Shown one piece after another: positions 7,913 to 13,789 of a stretch of 58,950 nucleotides of DNA (positions within the stretch are counted from its first letter, which is position 1; every line of letters starts with the position of its first letter). Source of the stretch: Crocinitomicaceae bacterium (GTDB lineage Bacteria > Bacteroidota > Bacteroidia > Flavobacteriales_D > Crocinitomicaceae). A model generated the notes under the pieces. That model searched no databases. It was not told the DNA's origin and worked only from the letters and a program-made list of their open reading frames with translations. Where the stretch lies: assembly GCA_020436025.1 (NCBI GenBank), contig JAGQYP010000020.1, positions 1-58,950 on the forward strand. The letters run 5' to 3'. A program made the translations under genes and the position numbers.

Positions 7913-8416
7913 ATGAAAACAATTAAATTTCTATCATTAGCTGCTTTATTAGTAGCATTTACGGGGTGCAGTAAAGAAAAAGGATCGTCGAAGGAAGTCC
8001 CTACTCCGGTTAAAACCAGCTTCGCAAACAATTTTCCAAACGCTCAGAATGAAAAATGGTCTAAAGATGGATCGGATTATGAAGTGGAATTCGAAAATGA
8101 CCGTGTTGAATATGAAGTAGTATTTGATGCAAAAGGAAATATTCTACAGACTGAAAAAGAAGTGGATATTGAATCTCTACCTTCAAAAGTGAAAATTTAT
8201 CTAGCTGAAAATTTTGCACAGCATACTCCTGAAGGAGCTGTATTGAAATCTGAAGGTGGAAAAGATTTTTACGAAGTTGAATACGAATCTGAAGGGAAAG
8301 AAATCGAATTAGTTTTTGATTCAAATGGAAACTTCATCGAACAAGATACCGATGAAGAAAACGATGATCTTGAAAACGAAAACGAAGACGAAGAAGAAAA
8401 TGATGATCAAGATTAA
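7913..8416 (+). CDS. PepSY-like lipoprotein with acidic tail
   Basis: A 167-residue lipoprotein with lipobox TGC after MKTIKFLSLAALLVAF. Two successive ~60-residue PepSY-like modules (the 'putative beta-lactamase-inhibitor-like' fold, PF11396 type) are visible, each with F/Y-N-FPNA or LAENF followed by YEVEF/YEVEY and FDxxGN. The last ~25 residues are almost entirely Asp, Glu and Asn. It lies directly after the two-component system. In Bacteroidota such small PepSY-like secreted proteins often neighbour OmpR/kinase pairs, which suggests a periplasmic signal modulator or target (inference). Confidence 0.75.
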   Translation: MKTIKFLSLAALLVAFTGCSKEKGSSKEVPTPVKTSFANNFPNAQNEKWSKDGSDYEVEFENDRVEYEVVFDAKGNILQTEKEVDIESLPSKVKIYLAENFAQHTPEGAVLKSEGGKDFYEVEYESEGKEIELVFDSNGNFIEQDTDEENDDLENENEDEEENDDQD

Positions 8417-8433
8417 TGTCAAAAAATAATAAG

Positions 8434-8468
8434 TACGAGGAACGAATTACGAAATACGAATTAGATTT
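8434..8468. repeat. 7-bp tandem repeat before a terminator
   Basis: Five heptamers in register, among them AACGAAT, TACGAAA, TACGAAT and TAGATTT, lead straight into the terminator at 8471. The composition matches the tract at 5828-5848. Confidence 0.65.
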
Positions 8469-8470
8469 TG

Positions 8471-8499
8471 AAGCACTGACAGAAGTTGGTGCTTTTTTT
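8471..8499 (+). terminator. Rho-independent terminator (module copy 2)
   Basis: The stem AAGCACTGAC/GTTGGTGCTT encloses an AGAA loop and is followed by seven T residues. It differs from the terminator at 5860 only in the loop. Confidence 0.85.
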
Positions 8500-8528
8500 C
8501 ATTCCTCCTAGCACTATTTACTTTGAAC

Positions 8529-8563
8529 TTTTCATTTTTCATTTTTAATTTTTAACTTTTAAT
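8529..8563. repeat. 7-bp tandem repeat upstream of a lipoprotein gene
   Basis: Five heptamers: TTTTCAT twice, TTTTAAT, TTTTAAC, TTTTAAT. They are the reverse complement, in register, of the units inside ribD at 461-495. The tract ends ~43 bases before the start codon at 8606, just upstream of a TATATTTA box (8573-8580). Confidence 0.8.
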
Positions 8564-8605
8564 TAAATACTCTCTATATTTACCGCAAACAAAAATCGAA
8601 TAACA

Positions 8606-9310
8606 ATGAAGATCTCAAAACTTTTATTTGCTCTTATGATTGGAGCATCTTTGGTATCCTGTAAGAAGTATGGTGAAAACCATCATGAAATTTCACAATC
8701 TGCTAAGAATGCATTTTTGGCTGGTTATCCTGGAGCTGAAAACGCTGTTTGGGAAAAAGATGGTGATTTTTATGAAGTGAAATTCAACTACAACTATACT
8801 GAATACGAAGTGAAATATGACAAAAAAGGATATGTTGTAGAAATTGAATACGGAATCGGTACAGAATACCTTCCAGAAGGAGTACTTGCTAAAGTTGAAG
8901 CAAAATATCCTGGAAAAAAGATCGAGGCTTCTTATATTGAATACAGAAGATTCGGATTTTATGAAGTAGAAGTTTCTGAAGATGGCCACCACGAAGAGGG
9001 AGAGCACGCAGAAGGAGAAGAGCACGAAATCGAAATGTTCTTCAAGAAAAGTGGTGAAGAGTTTGATGCTGAGAAAAAAGTAGAGTGCATTGAAAAATGC
9101 CATGCAGGTGTTTGTACTCCAAAGAAAGATAAATCTTGTTGCAAATCAGGAGAAAAGAAAGCTTGTTGCGACAAGAAAAAAGATTCTTGCGAAAAAGATG
9201 CACATGCTGAAGGTGCTGGTCATGGTGAAATGAACATGGAAGCTCCAGCAAATGAAGTTGCTCCAGAACATGCAGACGAAAATGCGGATCACCACGAAGA
9301 TCACCATTAG
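8606..9310 (+). CDS. PepSY-like lipoprotein with Cys/His-rich C-terminal tail
   Basis: A 234-residue paralogue of the protein at 7913. The lipobox is VSC after MKISKLLFALMIGASL. The first ~120 residues repeat the PepSY-like pattern (FLAGYPGAENAVWEKDGDFYEVKF, LPEGVLAKVEAKYPG). From ~residue 125 the protein becomes His/Glu-rich, followed by a cluster of Cys (VECIEKCHAGVC, KSCCKSG, KACCDKK) and a His-rich end (DENADHHEDHH). Such a tail could bind transition metals, though no standard motif such as a defined zinc finger is present. Its position after the two-component system makes a metal-related role plausible but unproven. Confidence 0.7.
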   Translation: MKISKLLFALMIGASLVSCKKYGENHHEISQSAKNAFLAGYPGAENAVWEKDGDFYEVKFNYNYTEYEVKYDKKGYVVEIEYGIGTEYLPEGVLAKVEAKYPGKKIEASYIEYRRFGFYEVEVSEDGHHEEGEHAEGEEHEIEMFFKKSGEEFDAEKKVECIEKCHAGVCTPKKDKSCCKSGEKKACCDKKKDSCEKDAHAEGAGHGEMNMEAPANEVAPEHADENADHHEDHH

Positions 9311-9331
9311 TCTTCTATAGATAACATTCTG

Positions 9332-9363
9332 AAAAGCACCAATTTAAGTTTGGTGCTTTTTTT
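9332..9363 (+). terminator. Rho-independent terminator
   Basis: An 11-bp perfect stem, AAAAGCACCAA pairing with TTGGTGCTTTT, has a 7-base loop and further T residues. The stem core GCACC/GGTGC is shared with the terminators at 5860 and 8471. Confidence 0.9.
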
Positions 9364-9394
9364 GTTTCTATCTTTTTGCAAATGTCTATATTTG
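9361..9394 (+). promoter_or_regulatory. Bacteroidota-type promoter
   Basis: TTTG at 9361-9364 and a perfect -7 box TATATTTG at 9387-9394 are 22 bases apart and lie 34 bases upstream of the gene at 9429. The -33 part overlaps the tail of the preceding terminator. Confidence 0.6.
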
Positions 9395-9428
9395 ACGAAC
9401 TAAAGATTTAAAACACAACTTTTACATT

Positions 9429-9941
9429 ATGAAAAAACATCTTTCTATTTTATTTGTCCTAACCCTAGTTTTATTTCCATTAACTTCTACTGCCCAAAAA
9501 TGGGTAAAGTATGAATGTCGAGATGCTAAGTTTGCAGCTCAATTTCCTATGACTCCAGAAGAAAAAGTGGAAGACTCAGAACAAGGGAAGTCTTATACTG
9601 CAACTGTAACACAAGGAAATACAGTTTATATGGCTTCTGCATTAATTCACACTACTAATTTGCAAGTAGCGGGATTAGATCAGCAAACTTTGGCAAGCAC
9701 TTCTTTAGATGCCTTTGAGAAAGCTCTAGGAGCCACAAAAGTGACGAAGAAGAATTACTACAGTCGAAATGACGTTGGTTTAGATGCTGAAATTATTGTG
9801 CCTGGATTCGCGAATCCCATCTTGTACAGAGTTATTGTAATTGGTCAAATCCAATACCAGGTGGTGGTCATGCAGAAAGAAGGAAAGGCTAAAAAAGGAA
9901 CGATGTACAAGTTCATTAATGCATTTAAAGTATTGAAATAA
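9429..9941 (+). CDS. Secreted protein of unknown function
   Basis: A 170-residue exported protein with a clear signal peptide (MKKHLSILFVLTLVLFPLTSTAQ). The mature part is a single compact domain beginning WVKYECRDAKFAAQFPMTPE; the 'F-x-x-x-FP' start recalls a family of small Bacteroidota secreted domains of unknown function. It has no lipobox and no membrane segment after the signal. It is co-transcribed with the serine hydrolase, which starts 3 bases after its stop. I do not recognise a function. Confidence 0.7.
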   Translation: MKKHLSILFVLTLVLFPLTSTAQKWVKYECRDAKFAAQFPMTPEEKVEDSEQGKSYTATVTQGNTVYMASALIHTTNLQVAGLDQQTLASTSLDAFEKALGATKVTKKNYYSRNDVGLDAEIIVPGFANPILYRVIVIGQIQYQVVVMQKEGKAKKGTMYKFINAFKVLK

Positions 9942-9944
9942 TCC

Positions 9945-11003
9945 ATGACTTTTAGGCCATTGCTAATCACATTTTTCCTCTTTTCATTTACAAGTGGAAA
10001 TGCTCAAGAATTAGACAGTGTCCTCCAAAAATATTACAATCAAAAGGAATTTGCCGGTGTCATTGCCGGCATTTCTATTGATGGTAAAATCACTCATTTA
10101 GGTCAGGCTGGATTTGCTTATCTTGAAGACAGCACCCAGTTTTCACTAGACATGCATACCCGAATAGCTAGCATTGTGAAACCAATGACCGCTATTGCCA
10201 TAATGCAGCTGGTTGAACAAAAGAAAATTCATTTGGATGATCCTGTGGCAAAACACATACCTGAATTCTCAAAAGGGAACAAAAGTAAAATCACGGTTAG
10301 ACAACTTCTTTCTCATACTGCTGGAGTTCCAGGATATAAAAATGACAAGGAGCAGGAAGATCTAAAGCATTTCAAAAATCTCGAGAAAGCCTTTTCTGCT
10401 ATTAAAAAAAGAGAGCTGTCATTTGATCCTGGAAGCCAATATTCATACACTTCTTATGGTTATCTCGTTCTAGGAATTTTGATTGAAAGAATCTCAGGGA
10501 AATCCTATGAAAATTACATGATGGAAAACATATGGTCCCCATTATGGATGGTTCAAACGCATTCGGAGAATTTGAAAACGCAATATTCCTTCAAAGCTAG
10601 GCTTTATTCTAAAAATGAAAATGGAACCATTGTAAGAGCATCAAAAAATGATCTGAGTGATCGAGTTCCAGGAGGTGGCGTACATTCCACACTGAGAGAT
10701 TTATTGAAATTTGGAGACGGCATCAATAATCATCAATTGATTGGTGATTCTACCCTGCAAATAATGCTTCAGGATCCTCAAATAAAACAGGGAGGAAACG
10801 GATACGGATTAGGTTTTACCTTATATGGAAACAACCCGCTTGTGGGCCCGATCTTTGGTCATTCAGGATCACAAACAGGTTGTTCTGCTCTATTATTTAT
10901 TCTTCCGGAAAAGAAAGCTACGATTTGCATTTTATCCAATACTTCGGGAGCGAATGCGGCCATTGGGAAAATTGGAATGGAGCTACTTCAATTTGTAAAA
11001 TAG
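9945..11003 (+). CDS. Secreted serine hydrolase (beta-lactamase class C / PBP4* family)
   Basis: A 352-residue exported enzyme of the AmpC-like fold with signal peptide MTFRPLLITFFLFSFTSGNAQ. The nucleophile motif SxxK is in ASIVKPMTA. The second motif region reads YSYTSYGYLVLG, with Ser where YxN has Asn. The third motif is HSG in GHSGSQTG. Family members include peptidases, esterases and a few beta-lactamases, so antibiotic resistance should not be assumed. It is the last gene of a two-gene operon and converges on the gene at 11007. Confidence 0.88.
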   Translation: MTFRPLLITFFLFSFTSGNAQELDSVLQKYYNQKEFAGVIAGISIDGKITHLGQAGFAYLEDSTQFSLDMHTRIASIVKPMTAIAIMQLVEQKKIHLDDPVAKHIPEFSKGNKSKITVRQLLSHTAGVPGYKNDKEQEDLKHFKNLEKAFSAIKKRELSFDPGSQYSYTSYGYLVLGILIERISGKSYENYMMENIWSPLWMVQTHSENLKTQYSFKARLYSKNENGTIVRASKNDLSDRVPGGGVHSTLRDLLKFGDGINNHQLIGDSTLQIMLQDPQIKQGGNGYGLGFTLYGNNPLVGPIFGHSGSQTGCSALLFILPEKKATICILSNTSGANAAIGKIGMELLQFVK

Positions 11004-11006
11004 CCT

Positions 11007-11462
11007 CTATTTCTTTCCTTTTCCATTCCCTTGACCATTCCCATTGGAATGCCCATTGCTTTTTCCTTTACCTTTAGGTTTATTTTTTCCTTTTAACTCG
11101 TGGAATTCTGCTGATCCAGGTTTAATTCCCAAATCTTTTGCAATCACTCCCCACCCTTGTCCTTTGTTCTTTTTGCAGGACTCAATAACAGTCGAAATAG
11201 GCTTCTTCGTAATATTCGAAATAGAACAAGCTAATTGTACTTCTGCTGGTTCAATTTTTAAAGAAAAAAGTTGATCTACCTCTTTTTGGGCTATTCCAAA
11301 ATCTAGTTTTAAACTCGTCTTAAATGCAGATAAGTCAGCTTTGGCTTCCACATTTACCTGGTTCAAACTTGCTTCCAGTTCCACATTGCCTGTTTTAAAA
11401 TTAATTTGACCAAATAATGTAAATTGAAGGGTCAGTGCTGCGATAAAAATTAGTGTCTTCAT
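11007..11462 (-). CDS. Secreted protein with Gly/Lys/Asn-rich tail
   Basis: A 151-residue exported protein (signal MKTLIFIAALTLQFTLFGQ). The middle contains GQGWGVIAKDLGIKPGSAEFHELK, a conserved block I have seen in uncharacterised secreted proteins of several phyla. Before it lies a Cys-bearing helical part (QLACSISNITKKP, ESCKKNKG). The C-terminal ~28 residues are low-complexity Lys, Gly, Asn and Ser. It is monocistronic and convergent with the serine hydrolase, the two stops being only 3 bases apart. Function unknown. Confidence 0.75.
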   Translation of the reverse strand: MKTLIFIAALTLQFTLFGQINFKTGNVELEASLNQVNVEAKADLSAFKTSLKLDFGIAQKEVDQLFSLKIEPAEVQLACSISNITKKPISTVIESCKKNKGQGWGVIAKDLGIKPGSAEFHELKGKNKPKGKGKSNGHSNGNGQGNGKGKK

Positions 11463-11675
11463 AAGTTCTCTTTTCTTTGGAAGATAGTGATAAGTTTAAT
11501 CTTAGTCAAGGAAGAGATAAACTTTAGTAAATCGTTAACATTTATAGGTCCCAGTCCCTTCTTATTGACTTCCTGAAAATAAGTTTGTTAGACCAAAAAC
11601 AAACGAATAAATATTTACGAAAATCAAATTCCTCAGAAAAAGAGTTGAATTTTGATTTCTTTTTCGACTAAAACC

Positions 11676-11706
11676 TTTGTCAATTCGGAAAAATAATCGA
11701 ATTTTG
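11676..11706 (+). promoter_or_regulatory. Promoter for rpsP operon
   Basis: TTTG at 11676-11679, a 19-base spacer and GAATTTTG at 11699-11706 (one mismatch to TAnnTTTG) form the best promoter in the 326-base gap 11463-11788. It predicts a leader of about 75 bases before rpsP that contains the two hairpins at 11728-11771. The rest of the gap, 11463-11675, shows nothing I can name. Confidence 0.55.
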
Positions 11707-11727
11707 CGCCCTTATTAAATGTAAACA

Positions 11728-11771
11728 GAGGTTTCGTACCTCGATTATTATTAACGGAGGTTTCGTACCTC
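11728..11771 (+). promoter_or_regulatory. Twin identical hairpins in the rpsP leader
   Basis: The 15-base palindrome GAGGTTTCGTACCTC (5-bp stem, 5-base loop) occurs at 11728-11742 and again at 11757-11771. The starts are 29 bases apart and the spacer is A/T-rich and unlike the flanks. The second copy ends 17 bases before the rpsP start codon, so both lie in the predicted mRNA leader. They could bind a regulatory protein such as S16 itself, or act as a DNA operator. Confidence 0.6.
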
Positions 11772-11788
11772 AAACAATAAATTAGCAA

Positions 11789-12469
11789 ATGGCTACAAAA
11801 ATTAGATTACAACGTCACGGTAAAAAAGGAAAAGCATTCTACCATATCGTGATTGCCGATTCAAGAGCAAAAAGAGACGGTAAATTCATCGAGAAAATCG
11901 GTGTTTACAATCCAAACACAAATCCTGCAACAATTGATCTTTCGTTTGAAAAAGCAGTTGAGTGGTACGGAAAGGGAGCTCAACCAACTGATACGGCAAG
12001 AGCAATTCTTTCTTACAAAGGAGTTCTTTACAAATCACACTTGAACAAAGGTGTTGCGAAAGGAGCATTAACTGAAGCGGATGCAGACAAGAAGTTTGAA
12101 GCTTGGTTGAAAGAGAAAGAAGGTAAAATCACTACTAAGTCAGACAAATTAGCTGCTGATAAAGATGCTGCTAAGAAAGCTGCTTTAGCTGCTGAAAAAG
12201 AAGCAAATGAAAAAAGAGCTGCAGAAATCGCTGCTAAAAATGCTCCTGAAGAAATGGTAGAAGAAGCACAAGCAGAGGCTGCTGCAGAAGCTACTGAGGA
12301 AGCACCAGCGGCAGAAGCTGAAGCTGCACCAGCAGAAGAAGCTCCAGTTGCAGAAGCAGAAGCTGAGGAAGTTGAAGCTGCACCAGCAGAAGAGGCTCCA
12401 GTTGCAGAAGCAGAAGCGCCAGCTGAGGAAGCTCCAGCTGAAGAGAAAGAAGAAGAAAAAGGAGAATAA
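11789..12469 (+). CDS. rpsP: Ribosomal protein S16 with long acidic tail
   Basis: Component of the 30S subunit. Residues 1-~80 are a normal S16 ([42 protein letters not shown]). A further ~145 residues follow, absent from the E. coli protein but usual in Bacteroidota: first a Lys/Ala-rich helical part, then Ala/Glu/Pro repeats ([13 protein letters not shown]). The tail DNA is a 54-bp tandem duplication. The gene heads the rpsP-rimM-trmN6 operon, and rimM starts 20 bases later. Twin hairpins in the leader suggest control at the RNA level. Confidence 0.97.
   Translation: MATKIRLQRHGKKGKAFYHIVIADSRAKRDGKFIEKIGVYNPNTNPATIDLSFEKAVEWYGKGAQPTDTARAILSYKGVLYKSHLNKGVAKGALTEADADKKFEAWLKEKEGKITTKSDKLAADKDAAKKAALAAEKEANEKRAAEIAAKNAPEEMVEEAQAEAAAEATEEAPAAEAEAAPAEEAPVAEAEAEEVEAAPAEEAPVAEAEAPAEEAPAEEKEEEKGE
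12323..12418. repeat. 54-bp tandem repeat in the S16 tail
   Basis: The segment beginning GCTGCACCAGCAGAAGA recurs with a 54-base period (12323 and 12377); the second copy is partial. It encodes the repeated [13 protein letters not shown] block. Unequal recombination here would change tail length in units of 18 residues without breaking the frame. Confidence 0.85.
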
Positions 12470-12489
12470 TTGAACTTCTTCGTTCAGAA

Positions 12490-13020
12490 ATGAACCAACA
12501 GGATTGTTACATTTTAGGCCACATTGCGAAAAGCGTGGGTTTTAAAGGTCAGGTTTCTGCCTTTATCGATGCAACAAATCCTTATGAATATTCGGAATTG
12601 GAATCAGTGTTCGTTGAAATCAACAAAGCACTGGTTCCTTTTTTTATTCAATCCATTGACATCAACGACAAAGGTTTTGCAAAAATCAAATTTGAAGGTG
12701 TCGACACAGAGGAAGATTCTAAAGCTTTGCTTCAAAAACAACTCTACCTTCCTCTCACCGTTTTACCTCCATTAGAAGGAAATCACTTTTACTATCATGA
12801 AGTTGAGGGTTTTAAAGTATTCGACAAACAAAAAGGTTTGATCGGAATTGTCATTAAAGTTCTTGAAGTCAACAACAACCCTTTACTCGAAATTGACGCC
12901 AATGGCAAAGAAGTTTTGATTCCTTTACAAGATGAATTTTTATTGACGGTAGATCGAGAAAATCAAAGACTAGAAGTGGATTGCCCTGACGGACTCATTG
13001 ACCTTTATCTGAATGAGTAA
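12490..13020 (+). CDS. rimM: 16S rRNA processing protein RimM
   Basis: A 176-residue 30S maturation factor that binds S19 and helps assemble the subunit head. The N-terminal barrel starts CYILGHIAKSVGFKGQVSAF, and the PRC-barrel half contains FYYHEVEGFKVFD and VLIPLQDEFLLTVD. Length and order are normal. It lies between rpsP and the methyltransferase, whose start codon lies 8 bases inside its 3' end, so the two are translationally coupled. The rpsP-rimM linkage is widely conserved. Confidence 0.95.
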   Translation: MNQQDCYILGHIAKSVGFKGQVSAFIDATNPYEYSELESVFVEINKALVPFFIQSIDINDKGFAKIKFEGVDTEEDSKALLQKQLYLPLTVLPPLEGNHFYYHEVEGFKVFDKQKGLIGIVIKVLEVNNNPLLEIDANGKEVLIPLQDEFLLTVDRENQRLEVDCPDGLIDLYLNE

Positions 13021-13726
13021 TCAGCTCTTCAAACTTAAACATTTTGATGTAGCCCACGATCGAAGTACCATGAAAGTGGGAACCGATGCCATGATTCTTG
13101 GAGCAGTTGCTGTTCATGACCAACCCAAATTCATTTTGGATATTGGAACCGGATGTGGAATCTTAGCTTTGATGATGGCACAAAAATACCCTAATTCTAA
13201 AATTTATGCCATTGATATCGACGAAGAAAGTACGGATCAGGCTTTGGCTAATTTCATGCGATCCAACTTCAGGAACCTTTCCTCGATCCGAATTTCGTTA
13301 CAAGATTTTGCAAGAGAAACAGCCCAGAAATTCGACTTAATCGTTAGCAATCCTCCCTTTTTTCAGGACGATCTGAAATCAGATTCGGAAAAAAAGAATT
13401 TGGCGCGGCATAATGACAATTTATCCTTTGAAGAACTCATTTCAGATGCCAAAAACTTACTAAGTGATTCTGGAGTTTTTTGGTTTATCCTACCAGCCAG
13501 ATACGATTCAATTATCCAAAACATTACCGATCAAAATCAAATGTTTATCCAGTCTTTGATTGAATTAACTAATGATCACCAAGAAAATCCAGTGCGCATC
13601 ATTTATGCCATTTCTAAAAAAGAGCAGTCCATCCAAAAGAAGAAAATGAATATTCGAATTGGTGGAAAATATAGTTCAGAATATATTGAGCTTACGAAAG
13701 ACTTTCACGATCGAGATTTGAGTTAA
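13013..13726 (+). CDS. trmN6: tRNA1(Val) (adenine(37)-N6)-methyltransferase
   Basis: A 237-residue SAM-dependent methyltransferase of the YfiC/TrmN6 group. The SAM-binding motif is ILDIGTGCGILALMMAQKYP (residues ~42-61). The N6-adenine motif is VSNPPFF (~111-117), diagnostic of methylation of an exocyclic amino group. The N-terminus FKLKHFDVAHDRSTMKVGTDAMILGA is the family hallmark. It overlaps rimM by 8 bases and ends the ribosome-linked operon. The target in E. coli is A37 of tRNA-Val; the target here is inferred from homology. Confidence 0.9.
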   Translation: MSNQLFKLKHFDVAHDRSTMKVGTDAMILGAVAVHDQPKFILDIGTGCGILALMMAQKYPNSKIYAIDIDEESTDQALANFMRSNFRNLSSIRISLQDFARETAQKFDLIVSNPPFFQDDLKSDSEKKNLARHNDNLSFEELISDAKNLLSDSGVFWFILPARYDSIIQNITDQNQMFIQSLIELTNDHQENPVRIIYAISKKEQSIQKKKMNIRIGGKYSSEYIELTKDFHDRDLS

Positions 13727-13789
13727 TTTCCTTCTCCTAAAACAGCCTAAAATCAAAACTCTTTCTTTGATTTTTCCTCTTTAATTGAA

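Noticed and set aside
8693..9251. Antisense open frames under the PepSY-like lipoprotein
   Set aside because: They are Phe/Ser-rich shadows of the A-rich coding strand with no start context or homology.
9945..11003. Antibiotic-inactivating class C beta-lactamase
   Set aside because: The fold and SxxK are present, but the YxN motif is not canonical and most family members in Bacteroidota are esterases or peptidases.
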